Assembly (NCBI RefSeq): GCF_029626025.1
Contig: NZ_JARUBF010000001.1
Coordinates: forward strand, 496,001 to 560,000
Reading direction: 5' to 3'
Origin: Solwaraspora sp. WMMD406
Lineage (GTDB): Bacteria; Actinomycetota; Actinomycetes; Mycobacteriales; Micromonosporaceae
DNA: 64,000 nucleotides
Below the pieces are notes generated by a model. The model was not told the DNA's origin and ran no database searches. It saw only the letters and a program-made list of their open reading frames with translations. Of this stretch, positions 29,234 through 36,591 are shown piece by piece. Every line of letters starts with the position of its first letter. Within the stretch, counting starts at the first letter, position 1. Made by a program: the position numbers and the translations under genes.

Positions 29234-30046
29234 GTGGATCGATCCCCGCAGATCATCTCGGTGGTCACGCCCGTTCACCCGCCGAGCATCCCCTACCTGA
29301 CCCAGGCGTACGCGTCGCTGCGGGCGCAGCGCCTGCCGGCCGGCTGGCAGTGGCGGTGGCTGGTCCAGGAGGACGGGCAGACCGGCGCCGTCGCCGCCGC
29401 TCTCCCGGCGGACCCAAGGATCAGTACGGGCACGAACCGCCGGGCCGGCCCCGGCGTCACCCGCACCATGGCGTTGTCCAGGGTGGTCGGGCCGCTGGTC
29501 AAGACGCTCGACGCCGACGACCAGCTCACCGACGGGGCGCTGGCCAGGGACATCGAGGTCCTGGCCGGCGACCCGACGATCGGCTGGACCACCTCGCGGG
29601 CGCTGGACCTGGCACCGGACGGTTCGACCTCGCCCGCGCCCGACGACCCACTGTCCGGTCGGCTCCGCGCCGGCACGGTGCACCGGTCCTGGCAGGCCGA
29701 CGGTTACCGGCTGCCGGTGCATCCGGCGACTCTGTGTCTGCGTACGGAGCTGCTGCTCGCCCTCGGCGGCTGGATGGCCCTGCCGGCGTCCGAGGACACC
29801 GGACTGTTGTTGGCCGCGAGCGAAGTGTCCGACGGCTACTTCATCGACGAGACCGGACTGCTCTACCGCAAGTGGCCCGGCCAGGTGACCAGCCAGGTGG
29901 AGCACTGGGCATCTGACGAGCGGGCCGACCGCATCCAGATCATCGAGGCCCGGGTGGCGGCGATCCGGCGTACCTGGCCGCCTGCCAGGCAGGCACCCAC
30001 GCACCGGACACCGGAGCAGGCCGTACGGAGTCCGTGGAGCGGGTGA
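29234..30046 (+). CDS. Family 2-like glycosyltransferase
   Basis: 270 residues. The N-terminus IISVVTPVHPPSIPYLTQAYAS is the nucleotide-sugar Rossmann start of GT-A enzymes. LVKTLDADDQLT carries the DxD-type metal-binding motif, and DGYFIDETGLLYRKWPGQV is the acceptor side. It is soluble and short for the family. Its last residues (RSPWSG) and stop codon fall inside the tRNA-Gly-derived att repeat, so the 3' end of this gene overlaps the left attachment site on the opposite strand from the tRNA. Confidence 0.75.
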   Translation: MDRSPQIISVVTPVHPPSIPYLTQAYASLRAQRLPAGWQWRWLVQEDGQTGAVAAALPADPRISTGTNRRAGPGVTRTMALSRVVGPLVKTLDADDQLTDGALARDIEVLAGDPTIGWTTSRALDLAPDGSTSPAPDDPLSGRLRAGTVHRSWQADGYRLPVHPATLCLRTELLLALGGWMALPASEDTGLLLAASEVSDGYFIDETGLLYRKWPGQVTSQVEHWASDERADRIQIIEARVAAIRRTWPPARQAPTHRTPEQAVRSPWSG

Positions 30047-30078
30047 CGGGAATCGAACCCGCACTGTCAGCTTGGGAA
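30033..30078. repeat. Left attachment repeat (attL), 3' part of tRNA-Gly
   Basis: 46 bases identical to 38276-38321, covering the CCA end, acceptor 3' strand, T arm, variable region and part of the anticodon arm of tRNA-Gly. The match stops abruptly at gggaa on both copies. A partial tRNA on one side and the whole tRNA on the other is the usual footprint of tyrosine-recombinase integration. Confidence 0.93.
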
Positions 30079-30575
30079 CCGCCGGACACCGGCCCCTGCT
30101 GGGCTCGTCCCCCAGGTCACAGCGGACTCGCCTGGCCTGGTCTGGCCTTGATCATCCTGACCTACTGGCACGCCAATGGCACGGCGAACGTGTTTCGGCT
30201 GAGCGGCGGGCCGGGACCCAAAGAACGTCAGGTAGGGACTCGAACCCCTAACCCGCGCACGGGCGGTGGATCGGGTCGAACCGGGCGCGTCAGCATGCCG
30301 GCCTGCGGCTCGTTCCTCGACGTCTCTCGGCCTCTCGCGGCCGCTTCGGCTCTCGTTTGTACTGACGTTGTCGTAGTTGATCTTGCCCCGACTTGTCGGC
30401 GGCCGTGTCCACGGATGCGCTTGAGCGCACGGCTGAGCGCACTGATTGGGTCCCGTGCGCATCGCGTACGCGTCACCGATCGATCCGGACGGCCCGGTGC
30501 GGTCGCTGATCTTCGTGGCGGGTGTGTCCGATGTGCGATTTCTTTCGCTGGTGTGTGTGGTGTATCTGTTGGGCT

Positions 30576-30992
30576 ATGGGTATCGATGTTGCGCAGACGG
30601 CGGCTGCGGTTGTTCCTCATGTAGCTGCGGCGGTGGCGGCGTATGGGATGGGCACGGTGGACAAGGTGCGTGACGCGGTCGTTGAGCGGGCGTCGGACGC
30701 GTCGGTGAGCCTTGGTCATCGCATCCTGAATCGAATCTTGCGGCGGGAGGAGTCCCGTCCGGTGATCGAGAGCGCGATTGTTGATGTTGCCGCTGGGCAG
30801 GAGGACAGTGAGGCGGCGTTGCGGTTGCAGATCCGTAAGGTGCTGGCTGCGGATCCGGATCTAGCTCGTGAGGTGGCTGATCTGCTGCCGGCCGGCAGCG
30901 TGCACAACGAGGCGTCGGGTGACGGGTCGATCGCTGTCGGCACCAACACGGGGATCGCCAACACCGGCGTGAATCCCACCTTCATCCGGTGA
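30576..30992 (+). CDS. Small helical protein with C-terminal amyloid-like signalling motif (putative BELL-type effector)
   Basis: 138 residues from the ATG at 30576. An Ala/Val-rich hydrophobic N-terminal helix (TAAAVVPHVAAAVAAYGM, about 8-25) is followed by amphipathic helices (VRDAVVERASDASVSLGHRI and LRLQIRKVLAADPDLAREVA). The flexible tail carries DGSIAVGTNTGIANTG at 116-131. The next gene opens with almost the same motif, and the two overlap by 4 bp (GTGA). Published work (Dyrka and colleagues) describes bacterial NLRs paired with adjacent BELL-domain proteins that share amyloid signalling sequences, one class resembling RHIM. By analogy this would be the cell-death effector, disrupting membranes when templated by the NLR. 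That function is inferred. No clear ribosome-binding site precedes the ATG. Confidence 0.6.
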   Translation: MGIDVAQTAAAVVPHVAAAVAAYGMGTVDKVRDAVVERASDASVSLGHRILNRILRREESRPVIESAIVDVAAGQEDSEAALRLQIRKVLAADPDLAREVADLLPAGSVHNEASGDGSIAVGTNTGIANTGVNPTFIR

Positions 30993-31090
30993 CCGAGCCG
31001 GGCGGCTCTCGGACGGCGTCGGGTGACGGGTCGATCGCGATCGGCACCAACACGGGGATAGCGAACACCGGTGCCAATCCGAGGTTCATC
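30912..31090 (+). repeat. Duplicated 75-bp segment encoding the shared motif
   Basis: 30912-30986 and 31016-31090 match at about 65 of 75 bases, are offset by 104 bp and are read in different frames relative to each other because they belong to two overlapping genes. Most differences are at third codon positions or in the V/A and T/R substitutions, so the peptide motif is held more strongly than the DNA. Confidence 0.85.
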
Positions 31091-34000
31091 AGCCTGCCGC
31101 CGGGGGCGCTGGTCTCTCCGGAGCAGGTGCCGGCTCCGGTCGGGTTGTGGAACGTCCCGCGTCGCCCGTCGCGGGTGTTCGTCGGCCGGGACCAGGTCAT
31201 GGAGCGGGTGGCTGCAGCGTTGGCGGCCGGATCGTCGGGGGTGATCGGCCAGAGCGTCGCGGGCCTGGGCGGGGTCGGGAAGACGGAAGTCGCGCTGCAC
31301 CACGCTGCCGCTTCTCGTTCCAGGTACACGGGTGTGTGGTGGGTGCAGGCCGACACGCGGGCAAACCTTGCCGCCGGGCTCGCCGGGTTGGCACGTCGGT
31401 TGTCCCCGGCGACGTGGGCGTTGACCGATGAGCAGGCTGAGGCGTGGGCGACGGCGTGGCTGCACCATCACGCCGGTTGGCTGCTGGTCCTGGACAACGT
31501 CGATGACCCGGCCGACGTGGCAGGGCTGCTGGGTGGTGTCACCAGTGGGCATATTCTCGTGACCACCCGCCGTGATATCGACTGGGAGGATCATGGCCTC
31601 ACGCTGATCCGCATCGGCGTCCTGGACTCCGCCGACGCGGTCCGGATGCTGTTCGAGCGCACCGGGCAGGACGACCAGGCTGCCGCTGCCGGGATCGCCG
31701 AGTACCTGGGGTGTCTGCCGCTGGCGTTGGAGCAGGCCGCCGCCTTCATCAAGCTGCACCGGGTCCCGATAGCCGATTACCGTGACCGGCTCCGCAGCCG
31801 ACCCGACGATCTGTTGGCCAGTGCCGCGCCTGGGCAGGATGCGCAACGCGCGGTCACACGGGTCTGGGCGATCACCCTCGATGCCATCCGGGCTACCGAT
31901 ACGATCGCGATCGACGTTCTACGCGTGCTGGCGTGGCTTGGCCCCGATGACATTCCCCGCGACCTAGTAACGCGGCTCACCGGTGGCGATCAGAATGCAG
32001 CCGATACAGCGCTCGGCGTGCTGGCGTCCTACAGCATGATCACGCTCGGCGAGTCCGTAGTTAGCGTCCACCGGCTTGTCCAATCCGTTCTCCGCGCCGA
32101 TCCAGCCCCAACCGATGCCACGACTGACCCCAGCGTTCGAGCCATCCGGGTGCTCGCCGACGCCGCACCCGACGACCCGCAGACCGACCTCGACGGCTGG
32201 CCCCGGTGGCGGAGTCTGCTTCCACACGTGGTCGCACTCGCGGAATATCTACCCGCTTCTCACACCAACGGCACACTTGGCCGTCTGCTGAACTTGGCTG
32301 CGATGTTCCTCCTTGCGCAGGGGAGGCCTACCGATGCCGTACCCCTGGAACAGCGGGCGTTGGCCATTACCGAGGCCGCCTACGGACCCGACCACCCCGA
32401 CGTCGCCACCTGGTTGAACAACCTCGCCGTCAGCTACTCGGCTCTGGGTCGACCCGCTGACGCGGTACCCCTGCAGGTTCGGGCGTTGGCTATTACCGAG
32501 GCCGCCTACGGACCCGACCACCCCGACGTCGCCACCTGGTTGAACAACCTCGCCGTCAGCTACCGGGATTTGGGTCGACCCGCTGACGCGGTACCCCTGC
32601 AGGTTCGGGCGTTGGCTATTACCGAGGCCGCCTACGGACCCGACCACCCCCACGTCGCCACCTGCTTGGGTAACCTCGCCGGCAGCTACCGGGATTTGGG
32701 TCGACCCGCTGACGCGGTACCCCTGGAACAGCGGGCGTTGGCCATTACCGAGGCCGCCTACGGACCCGACCACCCCGACGTCGCCACCTGCTTGGGTAAC
32801 CTCGCCGTCAGCTACTCGGCTCTGGGTCGACCCGCTGACGCGGTACCCCTGCAGGTTCGGGCGTTGGCTATTACCGAGGCCGCCTACGGACCCGACCACC
32901 CCGACGTCGCCACTCGGTTGGGTAACCTCGCCGGCAGCTACCGGGATTTGGGTCGACCCGCTGACGCGGTACCCCTGCAGGTTCGGGCGTTGGCTATTAC
33001 CGAGGCCGCCTACGGACCCGACCACCCCGACGTCGCCACCTGCTTTTGTAACCTCGCCGGCAGCTACTCGGCTCTGGGTCGACCCGCTGACGCGGTACCC
33101 CTGCAGGTTCGGGCGTTGGCTATTACCGAGGCCGCCTACGGACCCGACCACCCCGACGTCGCCACTCGGTTGGGTAACCTCGCCGGCAGCTACCGGGATT
33201 TGGGTCGACCCGCTGACGCGGTACCCCTGGAACAACGGGCGTCGGCCATTACCGAGGCCGCCTACGGACCCGACCACCCCGACGTCGCCACCTGCTTGGG
33301 TAACCTCGCCGCCAGCTACTCGGCTCTGGGTCGACCCGCTGACGCGGTACCCCTGCAGGTTCGGGCGTTGGCTATTACCGAGGCCGCCTACGGACCCGAC
33401 CACCCCCACGTCGCCACCTGCTTGGGTAACCTCGCCGCCAACTACTCGGCTCTGGGTCGACCCGCTGACGCGGTACCCCTGGAACAACGGGCGTCGGCCA
33501 TTACCGAGGCCGCCTACGGACCCGACCACCCCACCGTCGCGATCCGGTTGAACAACCTCGCCGCCAACTACCGGGATTTGGGCCGACCCGCTGACGCGGT
33601 ACCCCTGGGGCAGCGGGCGTTGGCCATTACCGAGGCCGCCTACGGACCCGACCACCCCACCGTCGCGATCCGGTTGAACAACCTCGCCGCCAACTACTCG
33701 GCTCTGGGTCGACCCGCTGACGCGGTACCCCTGGAACAACGGGCGTCGGCCATTACCGAGGCCGCCTACGGACCCGACCACCCCACCGTCGCGATCCGGT
33801 TGAACAACCTCGCCGCCAGCTACCGGGATTTGGGCCGACCTGCTGACGCGGTACCCCTGCAGGTTCGGGCGTTGGCTATTACCGAGGCCGCCTACGGACC
33901 CGACCACCCCGACGTCGCCACCTGCTTGGGTAACCTCGCCGCCAGCTACTCGGCTCTGGGTCGACCCGCTGACGCGGTACCCCTGGAACAGCGGGCCTTG

Positions 34001-34345
34001 GCCATTACCGGGGGAAACAACCTTGATGACGTGGCTTCCGCTATGGGCCATGCTCGTCCCGGAACCGGATTACCCTGCCGAAGGCTCGGACAAGGCGGCG
34101 CGGCGGGCGGCTGCCCGGCGGTGACGGTGGTTTTCCGCCCCGGCCGCGTAGCGGTCCGGGGCGGCTTGCCGCCGGGCGGTGTTCCGCCCGCGCGCCGCGC
34201 TGGGCGCGGCGTCTTGATCCAATACAGAACAATTCGGCAACTCTGTCAACTCGCCTGCGTTCGGCGGCTGTTGCTGGGTCCCAACCTGCACAAGCGGCCG
34301 GAAATCAGGCTTCTTGCTGGTCTCCGGCGAGTGCTGCGGAAGTAA
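30989..34345 (+). CDS. NB-ARC/TPR STAND receptor (bacterial NLR) with N-terminal RHIM-like motif
   Basis: 1118 residues. Residues 12-34 carry DGSIAIGTNTGIANTGAN and RFI, matching the tail of the upstream protein. The NB-ARC domain follows: Walker A GLGGVGKT at 92-99, Walker B LLVLDNVDD at 165-173, sensor ILVTTRR at 189-195 and the GLPLA-like GCLPLALEQA at 241-250. A winged-helix-like region and linker lead to 13 complete 42-residue TPR units from about residue 448, plus a partial unit, nearly identical in DNA. The final about 110 residues have no TPR character and are G/R/P-rich, as if the array had recombined into non-coding DNA and the frame runs on to TAA. The GTG start overlaps the upstream stop. 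Role inferred: ligand-sensing switch, probably antiphage or cell-death signalling. Confidence 0.85.
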   Translation: MTEPGGSRTASGDGSIAIGTNTGIANTGANPRFISLPPGALVSPEQVPAPVGLWNVPRRPSRVFVGRDQVMERVAAALAAGSSGVIGQSVAGLGGVGKTEVALHHAAASRSRYTGVWWVQADTRANLAAGLAGLARRLSPATWALTDEQAEAWATAWLHHHAGWLLVLDNVDDPADVAGLLGGVTSGHILVTTRRDIDWEDHGLTLIRIGVLDSADAVRMLFERTGQDDQAAAAGIAEYLGCLPLALEQAAAFIKLHRVPIADYRDRLRSRPDDLLASAAPGQDAQRAVTRVWAITLDAIRATDTIAIDVLRVLAWLGPDDIPRDLVTRLTGGDQNAADTALGVLASYSMITLGESVVSVHRLVQSVLRADPAPTDATTDPSVRAIRVLADAAPDDPQTDLDGWPRWRSLLPHVVALAEYLPASHTNGTLGRLLNLAAMFLLAQGRPTDAVPLEQRALAITEAAYGPDHPDVATWLNNLAVSYSALGRPADAVPLQVRALAITEAAYGPDHPDVATWLNNLAVSYRDLGRPADAVPLQVRALAITEAAYGPDHPHVATCLGNLAGSYRDLGRPADAVPLEQRALAITEAAYGPDHPDVATCLGNLAVSYSALGRPADAVPLQVRALAITEAAYGPDHPDVATRLGNLAGSYRDLGRPADAVPLQVRALAITEAAYGPDHPDVATCFCNLAGSYSALGRPADAVPLQVRALAITEAAYGPDHPDVATRLGNLAGSYRDLGRPADAVPLEQRASAITEAAYGPDHPDVATCLGNLAASYSALGRPADAVPLQVRALAITEAAYGPDHPHVATCLGNLAANYSALGRPADAVPLEQRASAITEAAYGPDHPTVAIRLNNLAANYRDLGRPADAVPLGQRALAITEAAYGPDHPTVAIRLNNLAANYSALGRPADAVPLEQRASAITEAAYGPDHPTVAIRLNNLAASYRDLGRPADAVPLQVRALAITEAAYGPDHPDVATCLGNLAASYSALGRPADAVPLEQRALAITGGNNLDDVASAMGHARPGTGLPCRRLGQGGAAGGCPAVTVVFRPGRVAVRGGLPPGGVPPARRAGRGVLIQYRTIRQLCQLACVRRLLLGPNLHKRPEIRLLAGLRRVLRK
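32330..34009 (+). repeat. Tandem 126-bp TPR-coding repeat, 13 full units plus part of a 14th
   Basis: Unit boundaries at 32330, 32456 and so on to 33968 are exactly 126 bp apart. Each encodes a 42-residue TPR beginning (A/T)DAVPL and containing ITEAAYGPDHP and ending LGRP. Differences are limited to a few codons (EQ/QV/GQ, L/S, D/H/T, TW/TC/TR/IR, LN/LG/FC, V/G/A, S/N, SA/RD), and these variants recur in different combinations along the array. Confidence 0.97.
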
Positions 34346-34438
34346 GTCGGGACCAAGCCGACCCGTACCGCAGCCGCGCCAGCGGCGAGGAGCGGAAGCG
34401 GCGCGGTAGTGGGGTGGTCTTCGGTGCCCGGGTTGCTG

Positions 34439-34783
34439 CTATCGGGTGCAGGGTGCTTCGTGGGCGTTGAGTTGTTCGCAGCGGGTGCCGTCGGGTTGTT
34501 GGAGGTTGCAGATGACGCGGTGGTGTTGGGTTTGGTCGCCTTCGATGGTGACGGTGGTTTCGGGGTAGTCGAGTTCGCGTAGGTAGGTGCGCCAGTCGGC
34601 GAGGGTGACTGCGATTGTGTGGGCGGCTTCGATGGCTGCGGTGAGGTCGCGTGCGTGGATGGGGATGTGGATGACGTAGCGGGGTTGTTCGTCGGCGTCG
34701 GCGAGGGTGGTTGGCCGGGGTGGGGGTACGGGGGTGAAGTAGTCGGCTGATGGCTGGTTGATGGGGTGCTGGCCGTTGGTCAT
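34439..34783 (-). CDS. Hypothetical protein of the integrated element
   Basis: 114 residues from an ATG preceded by GGAGGTT. A Pro-rich N-terminal stretch is followed by a compact alpha/beta domain: YVIHIPIHARDLTAAIEAAHTIAVTL, DWRTYLRELDYPETTVTIEG and RVICNLQQPDGTRCEQLNAHEAPCTR. Three Cys in the tail, near His residues, could bind metal. I do not recognise it. Codon use is richer in T and A at third positions than flanking core genes. It converges with the NLR gene. Confidence 0.6.
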   Translation of the reverse strand: MTNGQHPINQPSADYFTPVPPPRPTTLADADEQPRYVIHIPIHARDLTAAIEAAHTIAVTLADWRTYLRELDYPETTVTIEGDQTQHHRVICNLQQPDGTRCEQLNAHEAPCTR

Positions 34784-35037
34784 GGTGGGGAACCTCCGGT
34801 GGGTGTGGGTGTGGGTGTGGAGAGGGCCGGTCGGGGCCGGGTTGGGTCGGGGGTCCTGTCCCCGGTCCCGACCGGTGTGGTGTCGTGCTCACCTGCCGGC
34901 GCGGCTATGGAGGGCTGCACGCCGGCAGGGGTTTTCGCGCGACTGGGGTAGTGAATAGGGATTGGTGTGTCGTCGCATCCACGGTGCGGGACTGGTGGGG
35001 GACGTCTTCGTATTCTGCGAAACGTCGGGGGACGGGG

Positions 35038-35067
35038 TTGAAACGTCCTGGTGGTTGTTCGTCTAAT
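35038..35067 (+). promoter_or_regulatory. Putative promoter of the XRE-family regulator
   Basis: TTGAAA, an 18-base spacer and TCTAAT end 7 bases before the ATG at 35075, so the mRNA would be leaderless or nearly so, in line with the absence of a ribosome-binding site. The motif aaacgtc occurs twice nearby (in gaaacgtcgg and gaaacgtcct) and could be an operator. Confidence 0.4.
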
Positions 35068-35074
35068 AGCGGGT

Positions 35075-35827
35075 ATGAATGAACGTCTCCGGACGGTGAT
35101 GGTTCGTCGTGGTGTGCCAGTGGAGGATCTCGCGGCTGAGTGCGAGGTGGATCCGAAGACGGTGGAGCGGTGGATCAGTTCGGGGCGTGTTCCGCATCGA
35201 CGGCATCGGTGGGTCGCGGCGCGTCGGTTGGGCGCGGAAGAGGCGTATCGGTGGCCGCAGATCGCGGAAGTGAATGATCGTCGTCCGGAGGCGTCGCGGG
35301 CGGAGTTGATCGAGGTGTTCGGCGATCGGGCGTCGGTGCCTCGGGAGTTGTGGTTACGGCTGTTGGGTGAGGCGCGGGAACAGGTTGACGTGCTGGTGTT
35401 GGCGGGTGCGTTTCTGTCGCAGGTGCAGCCGCGTATCGGTCGGGTGTTGGCGGATCGGGCGGGGGTGGGTGTGCAGGTGCGGTTGTGTTTCGCTGATCCG
35501 TCGGGTGAGGCGGTGGCGGTGCGGGATCGTGAGAATTGCCTGGTGGTGACGTTGGGCGCGATGATCCGTAGCTCGTTGACGCACTACCGGAGCTTGGTCG
35601 GGGTGGAGGGCTGCGAGGTGCGGTTGCATCCGGTCACGCATCACGTGAGTGTGGTGCGGTTCGATGATGAGGTGTTGGTGACTCCGCACGTGTTCGGGGA
35701 GTCGGGGAATGCGAGTCCGACGTTTCATTTCCGGCGGGTGCAGGGCGGGAACCTGTTCGATCATTACGCGGCCGGGTTTGACCGGTTGTGGGATTCGGCG
35801 TCGCCGTGGGCCGGTGATGTCGGGTGA
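35075..35827 (+). CDS. XRE-family regulator with C-terminal DUF5919-like domain
   Basis: 250 residues. The N-terminal helix-turn-helix (about 1-45: MNERLRTVMVRRGVPVEDLA and CEVDPKTVERWISSGRVP) is of the Cro/XRE type, followed by RHRWVAARRLGAEEAYRWP. The C-terminal domain (about 90-240) has DVLVLAGAFLSQVQPRIGRVL, VRLCFADPSGEAVAVRD, RLHPVTHHVSVVRFDDEVLVTPHVFG and HFRRVQGGNLFDHYAAGFDRLW. This resembles the DUF5919/phospholipase D-like sensor part of actinobacterial regulators. It stands just upstream of, and converges on, the HAD-GntR pair. It may sense a nucleotide- or sugar-like ligand; that is inference. Confidence 0.75.
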   Translation: MNERLRTVMVRRGVPVEDLAAECEVDPKTVERWISSGRVPHRRHRWVAARRLGAEEAYRWPQIAEVNDRRPEASRAELIEVFGDRASVPRELWLRLLGEAREQVDVLVLAGAFLSQVQPRIGRVLADRAGVGVQVRLCFADPSGEAVAVRDRENCLVVTLGAMIRSSLTHYRSLVGVEGCEVRLHPVTHHVSVVRFDDEVLVTPHVFGESGNASPTFHFRRVQGGNLFDHYAAGFDRLWDSASPWAGDVG

Positions 35828-35904
35828 TCCGGTGCAACCTGTGATGACGCCCCGGTTTCCGCGTTTATGCGGTCCGGGGCGTCGGTGTGCCGGGTGGAGG
35901 CTGG

Positions 35905-36591
35905 TTAGAGTTCGCCGGGGTGGAGGGCGGTGGCGATTTCGGCCATGCTGCCGATGATGGCGTCTGCTTTGGTGAGGCTGTGGTACTTGCGGGGTTTGTT
36001 GGCGTATCCGATGGTGGGCATGTTGATGGCTTGGGCGGCTTCGATGTCGGTGGGTGAGTCGCCAATGAGTACGCATTCCTCGGGGTGGGTGTGGAGTTCA
36101 CGGACGGCGGCGAGTACCGGACCGGGATGGGGTTTCATACCGCCGGGGTCGCCGTGGGGGCGGCCGATGACGGGGTGGACGTAGGCGGCGAGCCGTCGCG
36201 CGATCAGGTACTGGGTGACGGCGTCGGCGCTGTTGTTGGACACGATCGCGATCCCGCGTCGGGCGTGGTGGGCGGCCACGATGACTTCCCGTGCGTACGG
36301 GGTGGGTTCGGCGACGGCGACGGCGTCCACCTCGGCGGCCCTGAGCGCGTCGTCGACCCGGCGGACGACGGCGGGCCGGTTCAGGGTGGCTGTCCAGCTC
36401 AGGACGGCGAGCGGGTCGGGTTCGTCGAGCAGGTCCGCCGGGATGGTGACGCCCTGGTCGACGAGCAGGCGGCGCAGGGTGGCGGCGACCTGGGGCGCGG
36501 GGTGGTTGGCGAAGACCTTGCAGACGGGTCCGTCGAAGTCGAGCAGCAGGAACCGGGCGCGGTCGATGACGGCGGCGAGTTCGGCGTTCAT
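35905..36591 (-). CDS. HAD-superfamily hydrolase
   Basis: 228 residues with the HAD motifs in order: motif I LLLDFDGPVC near 16-25 (D-F-D, nucleophile first Asp), motif II SNNSADAV, motif III Lys in GMKPHPGPV and motif IV IGDSPTDIEAA. A helical cap lies between I and II. It resembles small phosphoglycolate-phosphatase-like enzymes; the substrate is unknown. The ATG overlaps the GntR stop by 4 bp, so the two are an operon and the phosphatase may act on, or be induced by, the GntR ligand. Confidence 0.85.
   Translation of the reverse strand: MNAELAAVIDRARFLLLDFDGPVCKVFANHPAPQVAATLRRLLVDQGVTIPADLLDEPDPLAVLSWTATLNRPAVVRRVDDALRAAEVDAVAVAEPTPYAREVIVAAHHARRGIAIVSNNSADAVTQYLIARRLAAYVHPVIGRPHGDPGGMKPHPGPVLAAVRELHTHPEECVLIGDSPTDIEAAQAINMPTIGYANKPRKYHSLTKADAIIGSMAEIATALHPGEL

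Noticed and set aside
31147-31197. Possible separate promoter or start inside the NLR
   Set aside because: No RBS or promoter-like boxes, and the frame from 30989 is continuous with a conserved motif.
32330-34009. CRISPR array
   Set aside because: The 126-bp units are contiguous without spacers and code in-frame for TPR repeats.
32249-34051. 600-codon antisense frame over the TPR repeat with G/V/Q-rich repeats
   Set aside because: It mirrors the 126-bp periodicity of the NLR gene. Repeat units without stop are expected on both strands; no start or RBS evidence.
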